Source of the DNA: Prevotellaceae bacterium
GTDB taxonomy: Bacteria; Bacteroidota; Bacteroidia; Bacteroidales; UBA932
NCBI GenBank assembly: GCA_031278545.1
Contig: JAITKF010000098.1
Coordinates: forward strand, 1 to 37,976
Length of the DNA: 37,976 nucleotides
Reading direction: 5' to 3'
Positions 1 through 8,529 of this stretch are shown here, piece after piece. The notes under the pieces were generated by a model. The model saw nothing but the letters and a program-made list of their open reading frames with translations, was not told where the DNA came from and ran no database searches. Within the stretch, counting starts at the first letter, position 1, and the number at the start of each line of letters is the position of its first letter. Both the position numbers and the translations under genes were made by a program.

Positions 1-249
1 GAAGTGGTGCAACTCTACATCCGCGACAAAGTGGGCAGCATCACCCGTCCCGTAAAAGAATTGAAAGGCTTTCAAAAAGCCGCCTTGCAGCCCGGCGAAA
101 GCCGCGAAATCACCTTCACGCTTACGACCGAAGACCTGAAATTCTACAACGCCAACCTGCACTGGACAGCCGAACCCGGCGAATTTTGGGTATTCGTCGG
201 CGGCGATTCCGCCACAGAGAATAAAGCGACGTTTGAGTTAAGATTTTAG
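1..249 (+). CDS. GH3 family beta-glycosidase, C-terminal fragment (fibronectin III-like domain)
   Basis: This is the last 82 codons of a gene that begins before the window; the frame is open from base 1 to the TAG at 247-249. The fragment reads as the fibronectin type III-like domain that closes BglX-type GH3 beta-glucosidases and beta-xylosidases. Key features are VQLYIRD near the start, RPVKELKGF, LQPGESREITF, and a final segment around EPGEFWVFVGG. The catalytic domains lie outside the window, so the substrate cannot be told. In the family this domain packs against the catalytic core of a periplasmic or exported enzyme. It converges on the lipoprotein gene ending at 301, and I see no clear terminator in the 51 bases between. 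The family assignment is good, the specificity is unknown. Confidence 0.85.
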   Translation, partial: EVVQLYIRDKVGSITRPVKELKGFQKAALQPGESREITFTLTTEDLKFYNANLHWTAEPGEFWVFVGGDSATENKATFELRF

Positions 250-300
250 ATATTAGCTGTGATTGGGCGCACACAAAATCCGGCATCCAATATCCGGTAT

Positions 301-1353
301 CTAATTAATCACCATAAAATAGCTAAATCCCTTGGTGCGGATGCCGACGTTTGTTTCTTCGGCAAGTTTTCGCCCGTCTTTGTCGAATACTAATAATGTG
401 CTTTTGCCGTCGGCTTTGGTGTCGGCGGCGTAGATGTTGCCGGACACCGGATAGACGCCAATACCGGTAAAGTTGTACGAGCCGCTTACTAACATCGTTT
501 GTGCGCCGGTGGACAGGTCGGTTGCGTAGATGGCCGCCGGCGATGAACCATAGCTGATAACCTTCGTCTGATATTGGTCAGTCGCAATAGCGCCGGTGAG
601 CGGATCGACCGGTATCGCATGTTCCCGAACGACGGCGTAAGTCTCCGGATTGAAGCCCATGAGGCCCCCGTCGCTGTACGATACCCATACGACGCCTGTC
701 GAGTCTATCACAAATTGTTTAGCGTTGCCGCTAAATTGGGTGGAGCGGATAAGCGTATCGCGCGGCATGGCTGTTTGGGTAAGGTCGAATACGACAACCC
801 CCTGTTTCGTGGCCACAAATAATTTGCCGAGGTCTACGTGAACAAACATTCCTTCGGCGTCCGAACCGCAGGGAAGAATGGTCGGCGGGCTGGAATAATT
901 GCTTAAGTTGTACACCGCCACAAAGGCGTTCGGATGGTCGTTGGCGGTGGTAATGGAGTCGCCCCAATTGCTCACGAATAATTTATTTCCGCTGCTTTGG
1001 GCGTAATAATTTACCTGACGCGGCGTTTGCAGCTCGGTGATAGGCAGTTCCGTGATTGTTTCGTAAATCAGATCGACACTGCTCAGCTTATCGGGATTGT
1101 TGGCCGCCACCCATAAGTGTTCCTGAAACATCATGGCCGATTGGATATTTCCCGAAAGGCCATATATTGCGGGATTCAGGTAGGATTGGTTTTCGATGTA
1201 AAAGCGGACGGAACCGTTGCCGGCGGTATCCCCTTCGTTGATGATAACGATGACATCGGTTCTCTTTTGTTCCGGCGGATTATAGTCTCCGAGACATCCG
1301 GAGAGTGCCGTGGCGCCGGCAATTAACAGGGTAAGAAATCGAATTGTTTTCAT
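301..1353 (-). CDS. Exported lipoprotein, YncE/DUF5074-like beta-propeller
   Basis: A 350-residue protein with a lipoprotein signal peptide: a charged start, a hydrophobic stretch and a lipobox ALSGC with the acylated cysteine at residue 20. The mature part is made of repeated short strands of the beta-propeller type, for example LWVAANNPDKLSSVD, KLFVSNWGD, KLFVATKQGVVVFDL, VWVSYSDGGLMGFNP and NIYAADTKADGKSTLLVFD. This resembles YncE-like and DUF5074 lipoproteins of Bacteroidetes. Some relatives, such as BtuG, bind corrinoids at the cell surface, but no btuB-type receptor lies next to it, so no ligand is assigned. It starts 21 bases after the stop of the carboxyltransferase gene on the same strand and is probably co-transcribed with it. 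The family is likely, the function unknown. Confidence 0.75.
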   Translation of the reverse strand: MKTIRFLTLLIAGATALSGCLGDYNPPEQKRTDVIVIINEGDTAGNGSVRFYIENQSYLNPAIYGLSGNIQSAMMFQEHLWVAANNPDKLSSVDLIYETITELPITELQTPRQVNYYAQSSGNKLFVSNWGDSITTANDHPNAFVAVYNLSNYSSPPTILPCGSDAEGMFVHVDLGKLFVATKQGVVVFDLTQTAMPRDTLIRSTQFSGNAKQFVIDSTGVVWVSYSDGGLMGFNPETYAVVREHAIPVDPLTGAIATDQYQTKVISYGSSPAAIYATDLSTGAQTMLVSGSYNFTGIGVYPVSGNIYAADTKADGKSTLLVFDKDGRKLAEETNVGIRTKGFSYFMVIN

Positions 1354-1374
1354 TTGTTATACGGATTTAATGGT

Positions 1375-3165
1375 TTATTCGTTTGTTTTCAGGAAAGCGA
1401 GTGCCTGATTTTTTTCGACCGCGTCGCCTTGTCGGGTTTCGATTTGTATGATTTGTCCGTCGGCGAGCGCTGTTACAGGCTCTAATCCGTAATAGGTTTG
1501 TACAAAACAAATCGTTTGTCCTTTTTTAACGGCTGTACCGACGACCGGGGCTGTCGACACGTCAGCGACGTCGTATTGCCATATTACTTTGCCTTTGGCC
1601 GGCGATTGTACCGGTTGGGCGGTAGGGTATAGCTCGCGGATTTTCGTTACGTCAAACTTCGGCACCTCGACGACTGGACGGACGACGACTATTGGTGCGC
1701 CGGCTTTTTCGCGCGCCTGTTCCAGTTCTTTGGCAAAACGTTCTTTGGCGATGCCCGATTTATAGTCGCGATACTGACGGTCGTGCATGGCTAATTCAAA
1801 TAACTCTTCGTCGTCCTGTCCCGTGTCCCAATTGTTTTCTTTCATTTCCCGGCGGTAATTGTCCAGTGCATCGGGGTAGGGCGCTTGCGGGTCGCCGGTA
1901 TAGAATTCGAGGTTATTTTGGCACGCCAATTCGGTGATTTCGGGCGACAGTTCGCCGGGGAGCTTGCCCATTTTCCCAAGAATCATATTCCAGCTGTCTT
2001 TGTCGATGGCGGCGAAGCGCGGTTTACCTTGCGCCATGTAAAGGATGTTCATCAGGGCGATATTTTTCACATACTGGCTGAATGGCGTAACTAACGGCGG
2101 GCATCCCAGTTTCGGCCATACATATTCCACTTCGCCGAAGAGTTGTACGACGAGGTCGTTTAATGCGACTTCTTTTTTATTATTCTGGCGGAGCGCAGCA
2201 TTAATGGCGCTGTGCATACCGCGCAGGTCGGACATCATGGAGCCCATCATGCCGCCCGGCAGGCCGCAGCCGACCAGCAGCGACGACATGTGTTTATTCG
2301 ACGGGTCGATGAAGAAGCCCAGGAAATCGTCGATGAATGTTTGCGTTAAGCGACGGGCTTCCATGTAGGCCTTCATGTTGATGTCGGGCACAAGGAACCC
2401 GTCGTCTTTCAGCATGGCTTGAATGGTAATGACGTCGGGGTGCGACGTACCCCACGAAAGGGGCTCCATCGCTACGTCGATATAGTCGGCTCCGGCGCGC
2501 GCTACTTCGAGCATGGAGGCGACGGAGAAGCCCGGCCCCGAATGCCCGTGATATTGTATGACCAGCTTTGGATGGCGGTCTTTGATTGTTTTTACGATTT
2601 TCCCCAGAAAGGCGGGGCGACCGATGCCGGCCATGTCTTTCAGGCAGATTTCGTCTGCGCCGAAGTCCGCCAGCCGGTCGGCAAGGCGCACGTAATAATC
2701 GACCGTAAACACCTGTCCGTAGGTGATGCTCATCGCCGCTTGCGCAATCATACCGGCGGCTTTGGCGTATTCGATTGACGGGCGCAGGTTGCGCGGGTCG
2801 TTCAGTCCACAGAACGAGCGGGCGATATCCGTTCCCTGCGCTTTTTTGACTTTGCACATCAGCCGGCGCACGTCGGCCGGCACGGGATTCATGCGTAAGG
2901 CATTGAGGGCGCGTTCCAGCATATGTGTCTGGATGCCGGCTTTGTTGAACGGCGCTGTCCATGCGCGCACGGCTACATTTGGGTTTTCGCCGAACAGCAG
3001 GTTAACCTGTTCGAAGGCGCCGCCGTTGGTTTCAACGCGGGAAAAGCAGCCCATGTCAATGATGACCGGAGCGATTTGTGTTAATTGATCGACACGCGGA
3101 ACGTACTTTCCCGACGATTGCCACATGTCGCGATACAGAAGGCTGAATTTGATTTCTCTTGCCAT
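1375..3165 (-). CDS. Carboxyltransferase, pyruvate carboxylase subunit B / oxaloacetate decarboxylase alpha type
   Basis: A 596-residue cytoplasmic enzyme with an N-terminal HMGL-like TIM barrel (about 1-280), a conserved carboxylase domain (about 290-470) and a C-terminal biotinyl/lipoyl-like domain (about 520-596). The barrel shows YRDMWQSSGKY near the start, the lysine motif ICLKDMAGIGRP and a metal-type HxH in YHGHSG. The usual aspartate after HxH (HTHD in classical enzymes) is replaced by serine. The C-terminal domain keeps the fold-type sequence, but the position of the EAMKM biotinylation motif reads QTYYG (residues 556-560), so the acceptor lysine is missing. I chose the ATG at 3165, which gives the usual MAREIKFSL start; an upstream TTG at 3186 would add 7 residues. 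It probably shuttles carboxyl groups between oxaloacetate, pyruvate or a related acid and a separate biotin carrier, but the exact substrate is uncertain. Confidence 0.82.
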   Translation of the reverse strand: MAREIKFSLLYRDMWQSSGKYVPRVDQLTQIAPVIIDMGCFSRVETNGGAFEQVNLLFGENPNVAVRAWTAPFNKAGIQTHMLERALNALRMNPVPADVRRLMCKVKKAQGTDIARSFCGLNDPRNLRPSIEYAKAAGMIAQAAMSITYGQVFTVDYYVRLADRLADFGADEICLKDMAGIGRPAFLGKIVKTIKDRHPKLVIQYHGHSGPGFSVASMLEVARAGADYIDVAMEPLSWGTSHPDVITIQAMLKDDGFLVPDINMKAYMEARRLTQTFIDDFLGFFIDPSNKHMSSLLVGCGLPGGMMGSMMSDLRGMHSAINAALRQNNKKEVALNDLVVQLFGEVEYVWPKLGCPPLVTPFSQYVKNIALMNILYMAQGKPRFAAIDKDSWNMILGKMGKLPGELSPEITELACQNNLEFYTGDPQAPYPDALDNYRREMKENNWDTGQDDEELFELAMHDRQYRDYKSGIAKERFAKELEQAREKAGAPIVVVRPVVEVPKFDVTKIRELYPTAQPVQSPAKGKVIWQYDVADVSTAPVVGTAVKKGQTICFVQTYYGLEPVTALADGQIIQIETRQGDAVEKNQALAFLKTNE

Positions 3166-3205
3166 AAAACGATGTTTAAAATTCAATGAATGGTTTTTTG
3201 CCCCA

Positions 3206-3213
3206 CAAATTTA
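3206..3213 (-). promoter_or_regulatory. Candidate -7 element for the carboxyltransferase operon
   Basis: On the minus strand this reads TAAATTTG, a match to the Bacteroidetes -7 consensus TAnnTTTG, 40 bases before the ATG at 3165. No TTTG sits at the ideal upstream distance, so only half of the promoter is supported. Confidence 0.45.
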
Positions 3214-3296
3214 CAAAAATTAATTAGAAAAAAGAAAATACAAAAAAGGCGGGCGCAGTGTTCATCATACGGCGCTTTACGCTGCACGCTTTTTTC

Positions 3297-3304
3297 TATC
3301 TTTG
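3297..3304 (+). promoter_or_regulatory. Candidate -7 element for the dipeptidyl peptidase gene
   Basis: TATCTTTG matches TAnnTTTG and lies 27 bases before the ATG at 3332. A TTTA at 3276-3279 is a weak -33 candidate with slightly short spacing. This element faces away from the carboxyltransferase promoter in the divergent gap. Confidence 0.55.
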
Positions 3305-3331
3305 CATTTTCTTATTTTTAAGGATAACGAT

Positions 3332-5464
3332 ATGACGATTAAAAAAACAGCGCTTTTTCTTTTGTGCGCGTTAGCGGGGACGGGGCTGGCAGGGCAGAAA
3401 AAACAATTGTCCGAAGAGGAAATCAACAATCATTCCGTCCGGATAACCGACCCGCCGTTGCGTGTGGTGCAATGGCATGACCATACGGTAGAACTGACGG
3501 CCTACGATGCGGCAACGCAGGTAAGCCGGCAGGTGTCGGTCGATGTGAAAACCGGAAAAATCATCCGCGACCGGCAGCAGGAGGGTAACGGGCAAGCCGC
3601 TACGGCCGCCGCCACGGCGCCTGCCGACAGCCTCCTCCGGCAGGGGGCTGTCAATCCAACATGGTCGCCCGATTCGGCTTACATCGCCTTTACACGCGAC
3701 CACGATTTATATACCTTCCGCCTGTCCGACCGTCGGGAAATACGCCTGACGTCCGACGGCAGCGACGTCATCCTCAACGGCCATGCGTCGTGGGTATATA
3801 TGGAAGAGATACTGGGGCGCGCCGGCCGTTACCGCGCCTTCTGGTGGTCGCCCGACAGCCGGCGGATAGCCTTTTTACGCTTCGACGAAACGCCGGTACC
3901 GCTCTTCACCATCACCGACAGCCCGACACAAGACGGCTATATCGAAACATGGCGCTACCCGAAAGCAGGGCAGCCTCTGCCATCGGTACGCGCCGGCATT
4001 GTATCGCCCGACGGGGGCGACGTGGTGTGGGCCCTCGACAGTGGGCAGGCGGCGGCCGACAGTGGACAAATGGCCGTTTCCCCCCGGGACCTTGAGGGCT
4101 ACCTGGGACTGCCGCGCTGGCGCCCCGACAGCCGGGCGCTGTGGCTGCAACGGCTCAACCACGGGCAAAACCACTACCGCCTCATAGAGGTCGACCTCGC
4201 GACGGGCGTGACGAAAGAACTGTACAGCGAACATCAGGACACATGGATTGCCGTCAATGAAGAGCCGCGAATCCATTTCCTCCCGTCGGGCAAAGGATTT
4301 ATCATGAAAAGCGACCGAAGCGGGTGGAATCAACTTTACCTGCATGATATGAACGGACGCCTGCGGAATCCGCTAACCGCCGGAAACTATACTGTAATTG
4401 ACGTATTGGGCGTCGACGAAAAAGCCGCCACCGTCTATTTCACCTGCTACAAAGACCATATCGGATGCGTAGACTTTTACCGCGTCGGGATGGATGGCGC
4501 GCGCCTGCAACGGCTATCTTTCGGCGCATACTCGCACCGTATTGCACTGTCGGACGACAAGACGCATTTTATTACCACCTATTCAAACATCGACACGCCA
4601 CCCAAAGTAGCGCTCTACACCACAAAAGGACGGCTGGTGCGCCTGATACAGGATACCCGGAATACCCATTTCGAGGAATACGAACGCCCCGTCGCCGAAT
4701 TTGTCGTACTGACATCCGACGACGGGCGCTTCTCCATTCCCCTGCGCATCACATGGCCGCTGCATCGGGAGACAGGGCGGACATACCCCGTCAAGCTGGC
4801 CGTATATGGCGGCCCCGGCGCGATGACTGTGCGCAACGAATGGACGGACAACCTCCATGGCGACGCCTACCGCTTGGCCCGCGACGGACTGATTCAGGTC
4901 GCCATCGACCATCGCGGCAGCGGACACAACGGAAAACAAGGAATGGCGCAAATGCACCGCCGGCTGGGATACTGGGAAATCAAAGATTACACACAGGGCG
5001 CCCGTTGGCTGATAGCAAACGGGCAAGCCGACGCTACGCGAATGCTCATCAGCGGCTACAGCTACGGCGGTTATATCACCTGCTATGCCTTAACTTACGG
5101 CGGCGGGGTCTTTACGCATGGCATCGCCGGCGGCAGCGTCGTCGACTGGCTACTCTACGACGCTACCTACACCGAACGTTATATGGATACGCCCGCCGAA
5201 AACCCCGACGGCTACCGGCTTTCGTCGGTACTCACCCATGCCGACAGCCTGCGGGGAAAATTGCTGCTCATCCACGGCCTCCGCGACGAGAATGTCCACG
5301 TCCAACAAACCTTCCAACTCATCTCCCGGCTTCAAGACCTTCAAAAATCCTTCGAATTGATGATTTACCCCGAATCGCGGCACGGCAACCGCGGACTGAA
5401 ACGGACACACAGCGACCGCTTAGAACGGGAATTTATTTACCGGGAACTTTTAAGGAATCAATAA
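3332..5464 (+). CDS. Dipeptidyl peptidase IV-like serine peptidase (S9B)
   Basis: A 710-residue exported peptidase that should release X-Pro or X-Ala dipeptides from peptide N-termini in the periplasm. A signal peptide ends near residue 20 (GTGLAG). An eight-bladed propeller follows (about 60-440), with WSPDSAYIAF and WSPDSRRIAFLRFDE blade motifs. The family's double-glutamate substrate-binding motif is present as WVYMEE. The C-terminal alpha/beta-hydrolase domain carries GYSYGG with the nucleophile Ser577, the acid Asp652 in GLRDENVH and His684 in SRHGN, so the triad is complete. I chose the ATG at 3332 because it begins the signal peptide; an upstream in-frame TTG at 3302 lies inside the -7 element. 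Length and motifs are normal for the Bacteroidetes DPP IV family. It has its own promoter and is followed by a terminator at 5702-5732. Confidence 0.93.
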   Translation: MTIKKTALFLLCALAGTGLAGQKKQLSEEEINNHSVRITDPPLRVVQWHDHTVELTAYDAATQVSRQVSVDVKTGKIIRDRQQEGNGQAATAAATAPADSLLRQGAVNPTWSPDSAYIAFTRDHDLYTFRLSDRREIRLTSDGSDVILNGHASWVYMEEILGRAGRYRAFWWSPDSRRIAFLRFDETPVPLFTITDSPTQDGYIETWRYPKAGQPLPSVRAGIVSPDGGDVVWALDSGQAAADSGQMAVSPRDLEGYLGLPRWRPDSRALWLQRLNHGQNHYRLIEVDLATGVTKELYSEHQDTWIAVNEEPRIHFLPSGKGFIMKSDRSGWNQLYLHDMNGRLRNPLTAGNYTVIDVLGVDEKAATVYFTCYKDHIGCVDFYRVGMDGARLQRLSFGAYSHRIALSDDKTHFITTYSNIDTPPKVALYTTKGRLVRLIQDTRNTHFEEYERPVAEFVVLTSDDGRFSIPLRITWPLHRETGRTYPVKLAVYGGPGAMTVRNEWTDNLHGDAYRLARDGLIQVAIDHRGSGHNGKQGMAQMHRRLGYWEIKDYTQGARWLIANGQADATRMLISGYSYGGYITCYALTYGGGVFTHGIAGGSVVDWLLYDATYTERYMDTPAENPDGYRLSSVLTHADSLRGKLLLIHGLRDENVHVQQTFQLISRLQDLQKSFELMIYPESRHGNRGLKRTHSDRLEREFIYRELLRNQ

Positions 5465-5486
5465 TGAACGACGGCGGGAGAGGCTG

Positions 5487-5701
5487 ATATGTCATGGTGG
5501 GCAAACCTTGTACCTCGCCCCCGCAATCCCCCCTTCAGCGGAAACGCTCCGCCGCAGGCCCCGAAGAGTTCCCAAATTGACCCTAATAAGGACAAATTTG
5601 ATTCTAAAAGCGCGGCGCGCCACGCTCGGAAGGCGGAACACCGCGCTTTTAGCGACAATTTGGCAGTTTTGATGACGGATTGGCAGGCGCGGGGACATAA
5701 A
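5487..5701. other. Gene-free stretch with repeat-like, palindromic sequence
   Basis: Between the convergent peptidase gene and the small gene ending at 5757 I see no convincing coding region. Open frames exist on both strands but show low-complexity, Arg/Pro/Ser-rich translations. The sequence is denser in GC than typical spacers here and contains the inverted repeat described at 5604-5652. It looks like an interspersed intergenic repeat, but copy number cannot be tested within the window. Confidence 0.4.
5604..5652. repeat. Imperfect long inverted repeat
   Basis: Twelve-base perfect arms CTAAAAGCGCGG (5604-5615) and CCGCGCTTTTAG (5641-5652) enclose a 25-base loop. The symmetry continues outward in weaker form: CAAATTT upstream pairs with AATTTG downstream. 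It has no run of T directly after it and so does not look like a simple terminator. Confidence 0.6.
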
Positions 5702-5732
5702 AAAACCGCGCGGCTACAAACCGCGCGGTTTT
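5702..5732. terminator. Bidirectional intrinsic terminator
   Basis: A perfect 12-bp stem AAAACCGCGCGG / CCGCGCGGTTTT (5702-5713 and 5721-5732) with a 7-base loop. The A/T flanks provide a T run on both strands. It lies between the convergent genes ending at 5464 and 5757, where a two-way terminator is expected. Confidence 0.85.
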
Positions 5733-5756
5733 CCCTGTGTTCGCAAAGAGCCGGCA

Positions 5757-6288
5757 TTAATCCGGCTCGGCCTGACCCCTTTTTGGCCTGTGGAAGCGTT
5801 TTTTCAACTCTTCGAACACCGCCTTCGCGCCGGGCACATCCTGTGCCGCCAGCAGTTTTACATTGTTGTAAAATCCGAGGGAAGCCTGAAAGGCTTCGCT
5901 GCCGGAGAGCATCTCCGTGTCGTTGATCTCTTCGTACAACTGGAGCGCTGCATTACCTACTACCCGCAAGCCGGTTGCGTCGCGCATATCAACCTGAAAT
6001 TCGGTCATGTTGATAAACGACGGGCACAACGACGGATTCGCTTCCGCAAATTCGTACGACTTCTCGACAAAACTCAAGGTCTTGTCCCCCATCTTCGGGA
6101 TGTCGTGCCGTTCGGTGGGGGTGAGGGGTAGTACATACGGTCGCAATGCTGTCGCTGCCGCGGCGATGCCCGCGGGGTAGGGTGGATACTGGCGGGGGGA
6201 GCCCGCCAGTGGCAGCCTGCGTAGCTCTCCCCCCGTCGGGGAATCATGGATGATACACTTCGGACAAAACAATTTTCATAGCCGCCAT
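5757..6288 (-). pseudogene. Conserved small Bacteroidetes hypothetical gene, apparently interrupted near its 5' end
   Basis: The conserved part, from about IAAAATALRPYVLPLTP to KRFHRPKRG, resembles a family of roughly 150-residue soluble hypothetical proteins seen in Bacteroidetes (LTPxER..PKMGDK..F, then AGSEAF..A..FY..VK and PGAKAVFEELK). A natural start lies in another frame: ATG at 6288 begins MAAMKIVLSEVYHP and then meets TGA at 6244-6246. Between the two parts is a 64-bp GC-rich element (6181-6244). Removing exactly this element joins the frames and gives ...VYHPCYPAGIAAAATAL. The only in-frame start for the longer piece is a TTG at 6272, which would give a foreign, Pro/Arg-rich N-terminus. 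I infer an insertion that broke the gene; a functional protein from the TTG cannot be excluded. The function of the family is unknown to me. Confidence 0.6.
6181..6244. repeat. Short GC-rich element, copy A (inside the small gene)
   Basis: It begins GGTGGATACTGGC (6181-6193) and ends CCCCGTCGGGGAAT (6231-6244). The same two end motifs flank a different middle at 15565-15614. The middle of copy A holds a 9-bp perfect stem ACTGGCGGG / CCCGCCAGT, and the right end holds the palindrome CCCCGTCGGGG. Its length of 64 bases shifts the reading frame of the host gene. Confidence 0.55.
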
Positions 6289-6431
6289 TTTTTGCCATCC
6301 TGTCAGTTTTTGCCGCCTTTGTCGGACGAAAAGATGCAAAATTGGCAGAAAATGAGGTTTGGCATTTTTTTTGACAAGAAAAAGCACAACGAAATTAACA
6401 TTAATTATTACTATTAAAAAACAGTCCAATT

Positions 6432-6701
6432 ATGAAAATTAAACCTTTAGCAGACCGCGTGCTGGTAGAACCGGCGGAAGCGGAAGAGAAAACAGCCAGC
6501 GGGTTGTACATCCCCGATACGGCCAAAGAAAAACCGCAACGCGGCAAAGTGATTGCCGTGGGAAACGGTAAAAAAGACGAACCGATGGAGCTCAAAGTGG
6601 GCGACGAGGTGCTTTACGGCAAATATGCCGGTACAGAAATCAATTACGAAGGCAAAGATTACATGATGATGCGTCAATCCGACGTGTTGGCGGTAATCTA
6701 A
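6432..6701 (+). CDS. groES: Co-chaperonin GroES
   Basis: An 89-residue GroES (Hsp10), the heptameric lid of the GroEL folding chamber in the cytoplasm. It starts [14 protein letters not shown], has the mobile loop region [19 protein letters not shown] that contacts Gro[11 protein letters not shown], and ends with [13 protein letters not shown]. The length is typical. It lies 51 bases before groEL on the same strand and is surely in the same operon. I found no CIRCE-type operator (an inverted repeat with a TTAGCACTC-like arm) upstream, so HrcA control is not supported here. The 140-base upstream spacer is AT-rich near the start codon, with no clear TAnnTTTG. Confidence 0.98.
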   Translation: MKIKPLADRVLVEPAEAEEKTASGLYIPDTAKEKPQRGKVIAVGNGKKDEPMELKVGDEVLYGKYAGTEINYEGKDYMMMRQSDVLAVI

Positions 6702-8381
<1,680 letters not shown>

Positions 8382-8411
8382 TACGTTTTTGTGATCAAGT
8401 TACAATGAAGG

Positions 8412-8443
8412 AAGGCGGTCGACGAAAGTGGATCGCCTTTTTT
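8412..8443 (+). terminator. Intrinsic terminator of groES-groEL
   Basis: A 9-bp stem AAGGCGGTC / GATCGCCTT (one G-T pair) with a 10-base loop, followed by a T run to 8443. It starts 31 bases after the groEL stop. Confidence 0.8.
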
Positions 8444-8516
8444 GCTATTGGCACAACGATTGCCCCACCACAGGTAATGCATTCCGCTTCACACATCACA
8501 ATCGTTAAATTTTCAC

Positions 8517-8524
8517 TATCTTTG
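8517..8524 (+). promoter_or_regulatory. Candidate -7 element directly before lepA
   Basis: TATCTTTG matches the Bacteroidetes -7 consensus. Only 5 bases separate it from the lepA ATG at 8530, so a transcript from it would be leaderless or nearly so. No TTTG is seen at the ideal upstream spacing. Confidence 0.55.
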
Positions 8525-8529
8525 CACAC

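Noticed and set aside
2294-2962. Minus-strand 222-codon frame inside the carboxyltransferase gene
   Set aside because: Arg-rich shadow of the real gene in a shifted frame.
4465-5487. Long plus-strand open frame of 340 codons inside the DPP IV gene
   Set aside because: It overlaps the peptidase in another frame and its translation is rich in Arg, Pro and His with no domain-like pattern; the peptidase has an intact catalytic triad in the overlapped region.
5489-5926. 145-codon frame in the intergenic block after DPP IV
   Set aside because: It runs through the 12-bp terminator stem at 5702-5732 and into the opposite-strand conserved gene, and shows no recognisable protein features.
6300-6431. 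CIRCE operator before groES
   Set aside because: No inverted repeat with the CIRCE arms is present; the spacer only shows AT-rich sequence.
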